Source of the DNA: Euphorbia lathyris
Lineage: Eukaryota > Streptophyta > Magnoliopsida > Malpighiales > Euphorbiaceae
NCBI RefSeq assembly: GCF_963576675.1
Contig: NC_088914.1
Coordinates: forward strand, 20,439,001 to 20,503,000
Direction of reading: 5' to 3'
Length of the DNA stretch: 64,000 bases
The notes beneath the pieces are model-generated. The model saw nothing but the letters and a program-made list of their open reading frames with translations. It searched no databases and had not been told where the DNA came from. Made by a program: the position numbers and the translations under genes. Of the stretch, positions 23,118 to 32,700 are shown in pieces. The number at the start of each line of letters is the position of its first letter. Within the stretch, counting starts at the first letter, position 1.

Positions 23118-24608
23118 AAAATGGAAGCAACATCAATATATTATGCTATAAACTATTACAATCAATACTTTTCTAATATTGCAAATGAAGAAATTTTATC
23201 AATTCAATATGTTACATATAAAAAAAATAAAATTCATAAGAATTAGTCACAAATTCATCTTGATGATAATCATTTTGCTTGATGGAATTTCATGATAACC
23301 AAGTATTTGAATTTAATTATTCATTATGCTACAATAATCCAATATATCCAATTGAATCAGCTTAAAGTGATGATTTCTCCTATTTTCATCTCGTAATATC
23401 TCATCAAAACATTCAATCAATTTGTTCTTCATTCTTTCATTATATAGAATATCAGTCACGCTCGCGGATATCACTTATTTGACTTCATTAATATTTTCTA
23501 ATAATTATATATTCTTGAATTTCGTAAGCAAGAAAAACAAACAAAAGAATAGAAAACAAAAATGAAGGGACAAAAAAAGATAATTAGGAGAGAACTATCT
23601 TCCTCTCGTTTTTTTTTCGAAAATAAGAGAGAATGTCAAGATATAAACATATAAAGAGGAGGGTGAAAATACTTTTTGCACATTAATTAAATTTTTTTAT
23701 TTTTTTCTTAATGAAGTATTAAGTCTATAAATTAATTTTAGTTAAATAGAATTAAATCGCAATTGTAACCACTCAGTACAAAAAAAATGTTTTATAATTA
23801 ATATGTGAAATTAATTCTATTAATTAGAATCATTATGCTCAACATTTGAGAACTTGAAGAGATTCAAATAATAATATTTTTTAATTAATACTTTCCAACA
23901 ACTTGTCCTATGATCATGTTTCATTTTCATCTGTTAAAAACTCTTGAAATACTAACAATTTTGTACAAACCACAATATAATAGTTAAAAACTATATAAGC
24001 CAATGTTGCAAAAGCAATTATCTCAATATCTCATAATTAATGTACATTTTTAGGATTTTGAGCATCAAAATTTATTTTTATTTACCTTCATTTTGAATTC
24101 GTATCTAGCATAATCCAAATTCTTCAAGAATAAACATCTTATCAAGTGTATTATACGCTTACAATCTCTTTGTCTAGAGAACTGAGAAAAAATACATTCT
24201 TGATAATAATAATAATAATATAACATAATTTATAATTGAAATAAACTTCATTGTAAGCATTAACATTTCCTCTTTAATATTTTTTTCAATATGTCTCTAA
24301 CTTTCAATGAACAACTATTGTGTGAAACTTTATATCTATTTGTACCAAAATGCATAAAAATAAAAAAATATAATCCATATCGGTTAGATAAACTGAAACT
24401 AAAAACTGAGTGGATTTCAACAGGTTCCGAATTAAAAAAATTAATCTAACTTCAATTAAAGCTAACAATTGAGTTCATATAAAGCCGAAAATCTAAATTT
24501 TAGTTAGAGTTAACAATCGAAACGATAACACCTAGCAACATATACTAAAAAAGAATGCAAATATACAAAATCTTTATTTTAGTCATTTTGAAAAAAAAAA
24601 CAAAAAAA

Positions 24609-25075
24609 ACATGGATAAGGTAGCGAGAGGTATGAAACCTGGGTAACGACAAAAATGGAATTTCATCTCTGAAAGATGAAACTATAACATCTATTGTTTA
24701 ATAAAAATAAAACAACACAATTGAGAACAAAAATAACTACAACATATGAAAAAATCGAATAATTACCTTGAGAAACATAATAATTTCTTGTAATTTTTGA
24801 CACATTTGTGTTTTCCGATTTTAGTTGTCCATGCATCTTCTATTTCTATCGGATTTCTTTAATTGGAGATATCGGTTTGGAAAAAAAAAGATAAATAAAA
24901 AAGAAACATGGATAAGGTAGCGAGAGGTATAGAACCTGTGTACAGGCAGAAATGGATCTGAAAGATGAAACTATAATAACTATTGTTTAATAAAAATAAA
25001 ACAACAACACAATTGAGAACAAAATAACTACAACATATGAAAAAAATCGAATAATTACCTTCAGAAATATAATAC
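24609..25075. repeat. direct repeat pair of about 170 bp, 297 bp apart
   Basis: Copy one (24609 to about 24780) and copy two (24906 to about 25075) both start ACATGGATAAGGTAGCGAG and run through AAACTATAA and CAATTGAGAAC to AATTACCTT. Small indels separate them. They lie inside the candidate Helitron and carry no open frame of note. Confidence 0.8.
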
Positions 25076-25739
25076 TGTCTATCATGACCAATGAATATAA
25101 TGGTGGAATACTATCTATCATGCTTTATATAGAAATTTATTTGTGACTTTTGGATTTCATTTGCTTTGTGTTTTTTCATCTTTCTGTAACTCTTACGGTG
25201 TTTTATTATTTTAATTAATAGGGTAATAATTATTTAATATATTATAAAGGGAAAAGTACAAAAATAAACCTTGTGGTTATACCCATTTTCGAACAACACC
25301 TATGTGGTTTAAAAGTTTGCAAAGTGGTACCATGTACTTCATTCCGTTAGCAAACACATACCAAATTGACTAACGGTGTTAAAAGTCAAAAGAAAAAGAG
25401 TTAATTTGGTCTCTATATTTTTTTATTTTTATAAATTGGCCCTTTATTATTTAATTATCACAAACAAGCCACAAAATAAAAAATAAAATCAAATATACCA
25501 TATTCTCCATCTCTCTTTAATTTCTTATTTTTTTTCTTCTTTCTCTCTCCTCTCTCTCTTCTCTTTGTTAATTTCTCTCTCTAAAATCAATTGAATTTTC
25601 AATTTAATGACACTTATACTTTTTCTTCTTCTCTCTCTAGCCTAACCATTTTGAAGATGAACAAGACCTAGATTCTTTGTAATGTTGTAGATTGCATTAT
25701 AACATTCAAAAAGAATCCAGGTCTTAATTTGGATCATGC

Positions 25740-26272
25740 TACGTCCAAAGACCTGGACCAAGTTCTATCAATTTTGAGAGTGGCTTCAATCTTTTATCCC
25801 AGATGAAAACCCCTTTGCCAAAGTGAATCGACGTGCCTCTTTTAGTGGATCCATTGAGAGTGATTCATGTCTTCATGCAAGAAGAATTTTAGTAGTTGGA
25901 CCTCCCGTGAAGAAGGAGATGGGACTGTCATCACAGGGTCCTGAAGAGACAAAATTTAATAGCTTTCTGGAGAGGACTCCACAATTGGGTAGATTCGAGG
26001 TATAAGAATTAAGAAACACTTATGGTCCAGTTATAGTTTGGACAATACCACTGATAATCTGCTAATCTTTTTCTTATAAATTTTTTTAATCTCAGATTCC
26101 AATTGAGCAAGAGAGACTAATGGATAATGATCTTGTATTGGAACAACATCTGCCTCCTGGTTCTCCTCCACTTGCTGGATTTCGCTTTGATGCTTTTACT
26201 GCAATAAAGCCTCGAGTTACTCATTCTCCATCTTCAGATGAAGATACGTGGTACACATCAGTAACCTTTTAA
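25740..26272 (+). pseudogene. captured 3' part of an unidentified host gene inside the Pack-MULE
   Basis: I do not recognise the parent gene. Coding-like sequence starts in one frame near 25730 (DHATSKDLDQVLSILRVAS), shifts frame around 25800, then runs as DENPFAKVNRRASFSGSIE to RTPQLGRFE at 25999. A GT donor at 26000 and an AG acceptor at 26094-26095 bound a 96-bp intron. The second exon continues in phase (IPIEQERLMDNDLVLEQ, then GSPPLAGFRFDAFTAIKPR) to a TAA at 26270-26272. GC content is higher than the surroundings. Serine- and proline-rich segments suggest a regulatory or disordered region. A retained intron points to capture at the DNA level, not from mRNA. Whether it is expressed cannot be seen. 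Confidence 0.65.
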
Positions 26273-26579
26273 GAAGACAGATATATCTTTCCTCCTGTGT
26301 TATATATACAAGTTTCTGCATTCCAGGTGACCTCTATCATGAATTTGTATAACTGTGTAAATATTTCAATTCTAAAAGTAACATCATATTGAAATCTCAA
26401 TAGATGATAGAACTGAACTCTGTTTAGTTGGACCTCTATGCGAGGAAAGGAACTGCAACGAACAGTTTCTCAATTTTACATACACACCTGTTTAGCTCTT
26501 CCTTTTTTTTGTGTGTGAAGGAGATCATACCATCAGTTCTCCTAGACATTTGCATTATAATATAGATAGTACTATTTTT

Positions 26580-26843
26580 TGGCCCGTGCGATGCACGGAT
26601 TCATCTTAATATATAAATATTAATAAAAATACAACCTAATAATTACAATTAATGACACAAATGTGTTATATAAATTAAATATTATTATCTGATTTTCACA
26701 TTTACTTTAAATAATATTTTTATAGATAAATATAATAATAAAATAAAAACTAATATATTATATATTATATTATATTTTTTATCAGTAAAAAAGGAGGAAG
26801 TGACACCTCAGTTCCATCGTTACTGTTTTATATTATATATAGA
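26580..26843 (-). mobile_element. mini-Helitron (264 bp) within the Pack-MULE
   Basis: On the minus strand it begins TCTATATATAATATAAAACA after an A (26844). It ends with the hairpin CCGTGCATCGCACGG, then GCCAAAAA and ATAG followed by T; the usual CTAG has become ATAG. Hairpin and start nearly match those of the larger candidate Helitron around it, so both probably belong to one family. Confidence 0.6.
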
Positions 26844-27536
26844 TTTTAACTATGCCGTTCGAAACCATAAACCACTCTTTGCTGAAAATCTAACATTCAA
26901 AATAAGATAATTAAAGAATCCAGGTGTTGTTCATCTTCAAAATGGTTAGGCTAGAGAGAGAAGAAGAGAGAGTATAAGTGTCATTAAATTGAAAACATGG
27001 AAATTCAATTGATTTTAGAGAGAGAAATTAACAAAGAGGAGAGAGAAGAGAGAGAAATAAGAAAAAAAAATAAAGAGAGATGGAGAAGATGATATATTTG
27101 ATTTTTATTGGGGTTTGTTTGTGATAATTAGATAATAAGGAGGTCAAATTATAAAAATAAATAAATATAAGGACCAAATTAACTCTTTTACGTTTGACTT
27201 TTAACACCGTTAGTCAATTTGATATGTGTTTGCTAACGGAATGAAGTACATGGTACCACTTTGCAAACTTTTAAACCACGTGGATGTTGTTCGAAAATGA
27301 GTGTAACTACAAGGTTTATTTTTGTAATTTTCCCTATTATAAATATAAATTTGTTATTTTTAATTAATTAAATTTTTTTATTTTGATTTTATACTACGTT
27401 GACAACTCATAAAAAAAGGCTTCTACAACACTTCTCTTCATTTCTCTATCCTTCCGCTATTATATATAGTATAGATATTAATATTAGTATTAAAATATTA
27501 TATTTAAAAATAAAAAAATAAATAATTAAGAGAATA

Positions 27537-27540
<4 letters not shown>

Positions 27541-27591
<51 letters not shown>
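27541..27591. repeat. (TA)n microsatellite
   Basis: About 25 uninterrupted TA dinucleotides, just outside the right end of the candidate Helitron. Confidence 0.95.
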
Positions 27592-27595
<4 letters not shown>

Positions 27596-27663
27596 CTGCG
27601 AAAGTGAATAGCCACTGCTGTTGTCGGCGGACACACGCACGCCATCTGTCGCTGGGCCACTTA

Positions 27664-27940
27664 TTTAGTTTGTTTATTGTATAATTCCTTTATTTATATT
27701 ATAAAGTGGCTCTGATACTAAAAAAAATCCAATACTATATTTTTTAAATAAAAATACACTTGCTTTAGTTTGTTCATTATACAATTCTTTTATTTATATA
27801 TTATTAAGTGCTTTTGATGCTAAAAAAAAATCTAATACTATAATTTTTAAATAAAAATACGTTTGCTTTAGTTTGTTCGTTATACAATTCTTATTTATAT
27901 ATTATTAAGTACATCTGATGCTAAAAAAATCCAATACTAT
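27664..27940. repeat. about 100-bp tandem repeat, three copies
   Basis: Units starting TTTAGTTTGTT at 27664, 27764 and 27867 share a TATACAATTC segment, a TGATGCTAAAAAAA segment and an ATTTTTTAAATAAAAATA end, with point changes. Confidence 0.8.
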
Positions 27941-28810
27941 ATTTTTTAAATAAAAATATATTATATATTTTAATCAAATTTAATATTAATATTTTATTTA
28001 TATAAGAAAATATATTTTTTAAAACATATGTTAGAACATATATTTTAACTTTTAAAACACGAACTATGAAGTTTAGAACATACGACATATTTTTTAGAAC
28101 ATACGTTATGTTTTTTAGAACATGCGTTATGTTTTTTCGAACATGAGTTATAAATTATATTATAGAATAAATGCAAAAATAATCTAGATATCTACTGATT
28201 TTTTTTAGAACATTATACTTAATTTTTAGAACACAAACTATAAACTTTAGAACATACGCTATGTTATTTAGAATATGAGTTATAAATTATATTATAGAAC
28301 AAATGCAAAAATGGTCCATATAATATTTTTTAAGTAAAAATATATTATATATTTTAATAAAATTTCATGTTAATATTTTATTTATATAAGAAAATATATT
28401 TTTTAAAACATACGTTAGAACATATATTTTAACTTTTAAAACACGAACTATGAAGTTTAGAACATGCGACATATTTTTTAGAACATACGTTATATTTTTT
28501 AGAACATGCGTCATGTTTTTTCGAACATTAGTTATAAATTATATTATAGAACAAATGCAAAAATGATCCAGATATCTACTGATTTTTTTAGAACATTATA
28601 CTTAATTTTTAGAACACAGACTATAAACTTTAGAATATGAGTTATAAATTATATTATAGAACAAATGTAAAAATGGTCCATATATTTACTGATTTTTTTA
28701 AAACATTATACTTAATTTTTAGAACACAAATTATAAAGGTTAGAACGTATGTAACAATATTTAGAACATCGTCCTTAACATTTAAAAACATAAATTACAA
28801 AAAATATAGA
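27941..28810. repeat. 384-bp duplicated block rich in a TTTAGAACAT motif
   Basis: The block that begins near 27951 repeats 384 bp later near 28335, with the second copy followed by a partial third (28640-28780). Inside, a short TTTAGAACAT(A/G)CG motif and variants occur about twenty times at 25-50 bp spacing. There is no real coding potential; the open frame at 28637-28822 is a by-product of the repeat. Confidence 0.8.
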
Positions 28811-28825
28811 GGAATTAAATAAATA

Positions 28826-29478
28826 GTGGCTCAAGCGTGCACTGTACTTAATGATTGGTCAGAAGCAAATGCCTTGAGAAATCGGACTGGTACGGGAGAA
28901 CAGCAGATCAGAAATACAGTAGTAGGAAATTTTTCATCTGTTGGTTGTACGGCTTGGCACCCGCCTTCGGAAGGATTTCTCTCGTGTTGTGTTGATGCTG
29001 CATGTTTTAACACCGATGGTCGTGCAGGGATGGGAGCAACAGTACGAGATGCACATGGGCAGCTTGTAATGGGGAGATGTGCGGGTCTATTATGTTGTCC
29101 GACAATACGAGAATGTGAGGCTGAAGCTCTATTACAGGCTATGCAATGGCTAGAAACTGATGGAATAAGGAATGTGGTTTTCGAATCTGATGCTAAACAA
29201 GTGATTGATGCAATAAATTCTACTTCTGTTGATGATTCTGAATTTGGGGATAGAATTATTCAAATACGATCGATTCTAACATCAAATGACTCTTACTCAG
29301 TCAAATGGATACGGCGGCAAGCGAATGGGATGACACATGTGTTAGCACAATCTTCTCGTTTATCCACTTGCCCTTCTTTTTTTAATTTATCACCGAGTTC
29401 TGTTTCTGATTCATTGTTACAATTTTGTCATGATCTGGCTCATTAATGCATTGTTTTTTTATTCAATAAAAAAAAATT
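28826..29478 (+). pseudogene. 5'-truncated LINE tail with intact RNase H domain
   Basis: An open frame of 206 codons (28826-29446) has no true ATG start, since its first codon is GTG directly after a stop. It begins in the linker before RNase H (LNDWSEANAL). It then carries an RVT_3-type RNase H: VDAACFNTDGRAGMGATVRD, ECEAEALLQAM and FESDAKQVIDAI, with the acidic catalytic residues present, and SVKWIRRQANGMTHVLAQ. An AATAAAAAAAAA stretch ends the unit near 29478, as expected for a LINE 3' tail. It is most simply a dead-on-arrival LINE copy. A stand-alone RNase H-like gene is less likely without a start codon. Confidence 0.7.
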
Positions 29479-29654
29479 GGAGCATGTTTTTGGATTTTTT
29501 GTTCTATTAATAATTCATTATTATGCACATTTATTTTTTTCTATTAATAATTTATTATTATGCATGTTTAATCGATATTAATAAGTGCATGTGTCAAATA
29601 TTAAACAATAGAAGCTACATGGATAATGGTATATTAATCAGCGCGCTCCATAAT

Positions 29655-29845
29655 AGATAAAGGAAACAATTAGCTCAGTGGTAAGTAGCAAGTAGTATGT
29701 GTGAAGTGGCCAGGGTTCAAACCCCACTAGTAGCATTTCGTTTTTTTTAATTTTTATACTCAAAACGACGTAGTTTTGAGTGGTTCTCACCTAAGGAAGT
29801 GTCCTCACCTAAAAAAGGGTTCTCACAAGAGCCCTCTCCTATATA
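29655..29845 (+). mobile_element. tRNA-derived SINE-like element
   Basis: A polymerase III A box, TAGCTCAGTGG (29671-29681), and a B box, GGTTCAAACCC (29714-29724), are spaced as in a tRNA. The sequence between cannot form a clean cloverleaf and nothing resembles an acceptor stem. A unique tail including a palindrome-like CAAAACGACGTAGTTTTG follows and runs to about 29840, ending in TA repeats. This is the plan of a plant SINE. The exact 5' edge is uncertain. Confidence 0.6.
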
Positions 29846-32206
29846 TATATATATAAAAACCTACACCGGGATCAGTCTAGGAAGGCTGACTCCAATCCTA
29901 TCCTCTAGGAGAAAAGGCAAAAGAAAAGAAGGAGGAACAGATAGGGTAGAAACACCTAACATTCTCCCATACCCAGCAGCTGCTAAGCGATCCGCCACGC
30001 GGTTTTGCTCCCTAAAAATATGGGAGAAATTAAGATACTCAAAGGCAGGACGAAGCCTCAAAATAGCTTTGATGAGATTCTGGCTCTTCAGACAAACAGC
30101 CTGGCTATCTGAAATCCTGTTAATAGCCTCCAGATTATCAGATTCCACCGAGAGCTTTTTAACACACATGCGAATGGCGAGTTTAATACCTGACAAGATA
30201 CCCCAGAGCTCCGCAGAAAAGGAGGAGCCCGTCCCCAAGTTATGGGTAAACCCCGCCATCCAATTGCCACCAGCATCCCGAAGAACTCCTCCAGCAGCAA
30301 TTCTGCCATTGCTAAGGCAGGAGCCATCAGTATTCAACTTAGCAAACCCTTCTCTAGGCTTACTCCAGCCAACTAGCAGGATCTCTTTATCCGGGGAGGG
30401 ACGAACAAGGGAATCTCTTTCAAAGCTTTTAGTAATAACAAAGAGCTTCTTCGAGAAGAAAAATAGTAAATCAGGAATAAGGACAGCCTTACCCGCAAAT
30501 AATTCTTCATTCCTCCACTTCCAGATTTGGTGACAAGTAATAGCAAAGAGGATGGCACCGTGCTCCATGTTGGCCAGCAAGTTCCCCTTGGCTCCTTGAG
30601 AGAACCAGTCCCCTTCAGAAAAGGCCATGAAGGAAGGGAGGATGTGATGAGGGAGGATCCCTTCCCAGATCTTCTTACTATTTGGGCAATCCCTCAAGGC
30701 ATGGCACAAGGTTTCCACATTGCCTCTGCATCTACTACAGGCACTAGACTCAGTCAAGTGCCTTCTGTGCCTATCCGCATTCGTAAGGAGCCTGTCTTTG
30801 ATACCCAGCCAAAGGAAGCTCCTGATACGGTAAGGGATCTTGAGGGACCATATGGACTTCCAAATCTCCAAGGGAGGATCAGCCCTATTAGGGGTAAAAG
30901 CTTCATAGGCCGATTTACAAGAATAAGTACCATTATTCGTCAAGGCCCAACAATGTCTATCCTTATCCTCCTCTTGATTGCTAATCTTCACTCCTCTAAT
31001 GTTAAGAAGGGTCTCCAGACTAAAGAAAGAGTCGAACTTTGACCAGATCCAGTCTCCTTCTGGGTCCACCACATCAGCAATTTTCCAGGAAAGGAGATCA
31101 GCCGACGGAGGGGCATTACACACATCAATCAGCGGTTTATCACCAATCCAGGTGTCATACCAGAAGCTAATAGATCTACCATTACCCACCTCCAGGCCAA
31201 TCCCCGTACAGAATTCAGCAAACACGGCACTGAGCCCTTTCCAGAGGAAGGAACAGCTAACAACCCTCTCCTTCGGGCCACCAAAGATTCTATCTTTCCG
31301 ATACTTCCCGCACAAGAGACGGACCCAAAGAGAGGAGGGGCATTGCCACATTCTCCAAAGAAGTTTCATTAACAGGACTTTATTATTGTCCTTTGCCTGC
31401 CTAATACCAAGACCCCTCATGTTTTTAGGCTGGCAAGCTTCCTTCCACGGGACCAGGTGAACCTTTCTCCCATCTCCAGACTCACCCCACAGGAAACGCC
31501 GATTTATCTTATCCAGGTCACTAAGGACAGGCTCAGGAAGCTTACAGGCCTGCATGATGTGGTTCGGAGCAGCGCAGTTAACTGACTGGATCAAGGTAAG
31601 GCGACCTGCAAGGGAAAGAGAATTAGCTTTCCAGCTAGCACACAAACCATTAGTTTTGTCCAAAATATCCTTGAAAGATGCTTTGGAAACCCTGTCACTG
31701 TGAAGAGGAACCCCAAGATACTTCCCCAAAGAGTTCGTCAGAGGTATGCCAGAGAGCTCACTCAGTCTTCTGCACAAGCTATTGTCCATATTTTTGGAAC
31801 AAAGCATACGGGACTTTTGGATGTTAACCTTCTGGCCAGAAGCCTCGCAAAAACAATCAAGGATATCCATAACTGTTTTAATTTGCTCCTCATTACCCTC
31901 AACGAAAAGCATGACGTCATCAGCAAAGAGTAAATGGGTAATAGGGGGGCAATGTCTGTTGATAGAAACAGGGTGGAGAGTCCCTTTGCACACCGCCTCT
32001 TGGATCAGGTGAGACAGTCTTTCCATGGCAATAACAAAGAGGAAGGGACTCATAGGATCTCCTTGACGAATTCCTCTGGAGGGAGAAAACTCATCCGACA
32101 TGTCCCCATTGATCATGGCCTGGAAAACAGGAGAGGAGATACACTTCTCAATCAAAATCCTCCAGTTCTCCGGGATGCCAGCTTTGGCTAAACTATCCAG
32201 AAGAAA
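29846..32206 (-). mobile_element. 5'-truncated plant LINE
   Basis: This minus-strand L1-type element begins in the middle of reverse transcriptase near 32206 and runs through zinc region and RNase H to a TA-rich 3' tail at about 29846. Endonuclease and ORF1 are missing, the usual result of incomplete reverse transcription. Both junctions fall in TATATA sequence, so the target duplication cannot be fixed. Confidence 0.8.
29861..32155 (-). pseudogene. LINE ORF2 C-terminal part: RT, zinc region, RNase H (open frame)
   Basis: 764 codons are open without a stop, but the frame lacks its N-terminal half and has no native ATG: it is open upstream to about 32205 (LAKAGIPENWRIL). It carries RT motifs GIRQGDPMSPFLFVIAMERL and LLFADDVMLF (the catalytic ADD box is intact), the thumb (LGKYLGVPL, LSLAGRLTLIQSV), a zinc region (CSRCRGNVETLCHALRDC) near residue 480 and an RNase H (LNTDGSCLSNG, FSAELWGI, VESDNLEAI, HIFREQNRVADRLA). 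The undamaged frame suggests recent insertion. It lacks its own endonuclease and so is not autonomous. Confidence 0.8.
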
Positions 32207-32700
32207 GCATATATATAATTAGTATACATAAGTATATATCAATTTTGGTATGTATATTTCAAAAACATCATTAAAACTATTTAGATTAAATTTGAAACTA
32301 AAAGATAAGTTTTTTTATATATATAATTAGGGGCAATTTTGTACTTTTATCTAAAAAAAGAAATTGAAGGATTTAAGAATTGATTAAAACAAAATTTAAA
32401 GACGGTATAATACTATGATCAACTTATTAATTTGTTATATAAAAACATTAGGACTTTATAATTTTTTTTTTAAATCAAAGGATTTTATAATTGTTTACTC
32501 TAATAATAATAATAATAAAATAAACATTGTAATTATGGGGGTTATTCTAGAAATGTAAAACAAGGGGGAAAAGAAGTTCCTAGCATTTCAAGGATACACA
32601 AGCAAAAAAAAAAGACGCCAAATTTCTTTGGAATTTTGGTCAGAATTCTCTTCATAAACCCTACCACTCTCTAGTCTCCGGCCAAATCTCAGATTCAACA
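32207..32700. other. AT-rich upstream region of PRP17
   Basis: No gene is seen. The last 150 bp should hold the 5' UTR and core promoter of the gene at 32701. I see no clear TATA box there, which fits a housekeeping promoter. Confidence 0.45.

Larger units (their letters stand above)
25249..27334. mobile_element. Pack-MULE: Mutator-like element carrying a host gene piece
   Basis: The terminal inverted repeats begin GGGAAAAGTACAAAAATAAA (left) and GGGAAAATTACAAAAATAAA (right, inverted). They stay similar for about 400 bp, to roughly 25670 on the left and 26930 on the right. The element is flanked on both sides by a perfect 9-bp duplication, TATTATAAA (25240-25248 and 27335-27343), diagnostic of Mutator transposition. 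The centre has no transposase but contains a captured, spliceable gene fragment (25740-26272) and a mini-Helitron (26580-26843). Confidence 0.85.
22577..27475 (-). mobile_element. candidate non-autonomous Helitron hosting a Pack-MULE
   Basis: On the minus strand the element would start TCTATACTATATATAATAGC at 27475, preceded by A. It would end with the hairpin CCCGTGCATCGCACGGG, a TTTTCGA spacer and CTAG at 22577, followed by T. These are the three Helitron hallmarks: a TC start, a GC-rich hairpin about 10 bases before CTRR, and insertion between A and T. Without the Pack-MULE and one 9-bp target copy it would be 2.8 kb. No Rep or helicase domain is visible. The pairing of these two ends is inferred, since a Helitron leaves no target duplication to confirm it. 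Confidence 0.6.

Noticed and set aside
27941..28810. Regular short repeats that could suggest a CRISPR array
   Set aside because: The repeats are short, variable and irregularly spaced, there are no unique spacers of even length, and the context is a plant nuclear genome.
29671..29724. A functional tRNA gene
   Set aside because: A and B boxes are present, but no acceptor stem or anticodon arm can be formed; a SINE head fits better.
30527..32191. Plus-strand open frames opposite the truncated LINE
   Set aside because: They are shadows of the 764-codon RT/RNase H frame on the other strand.
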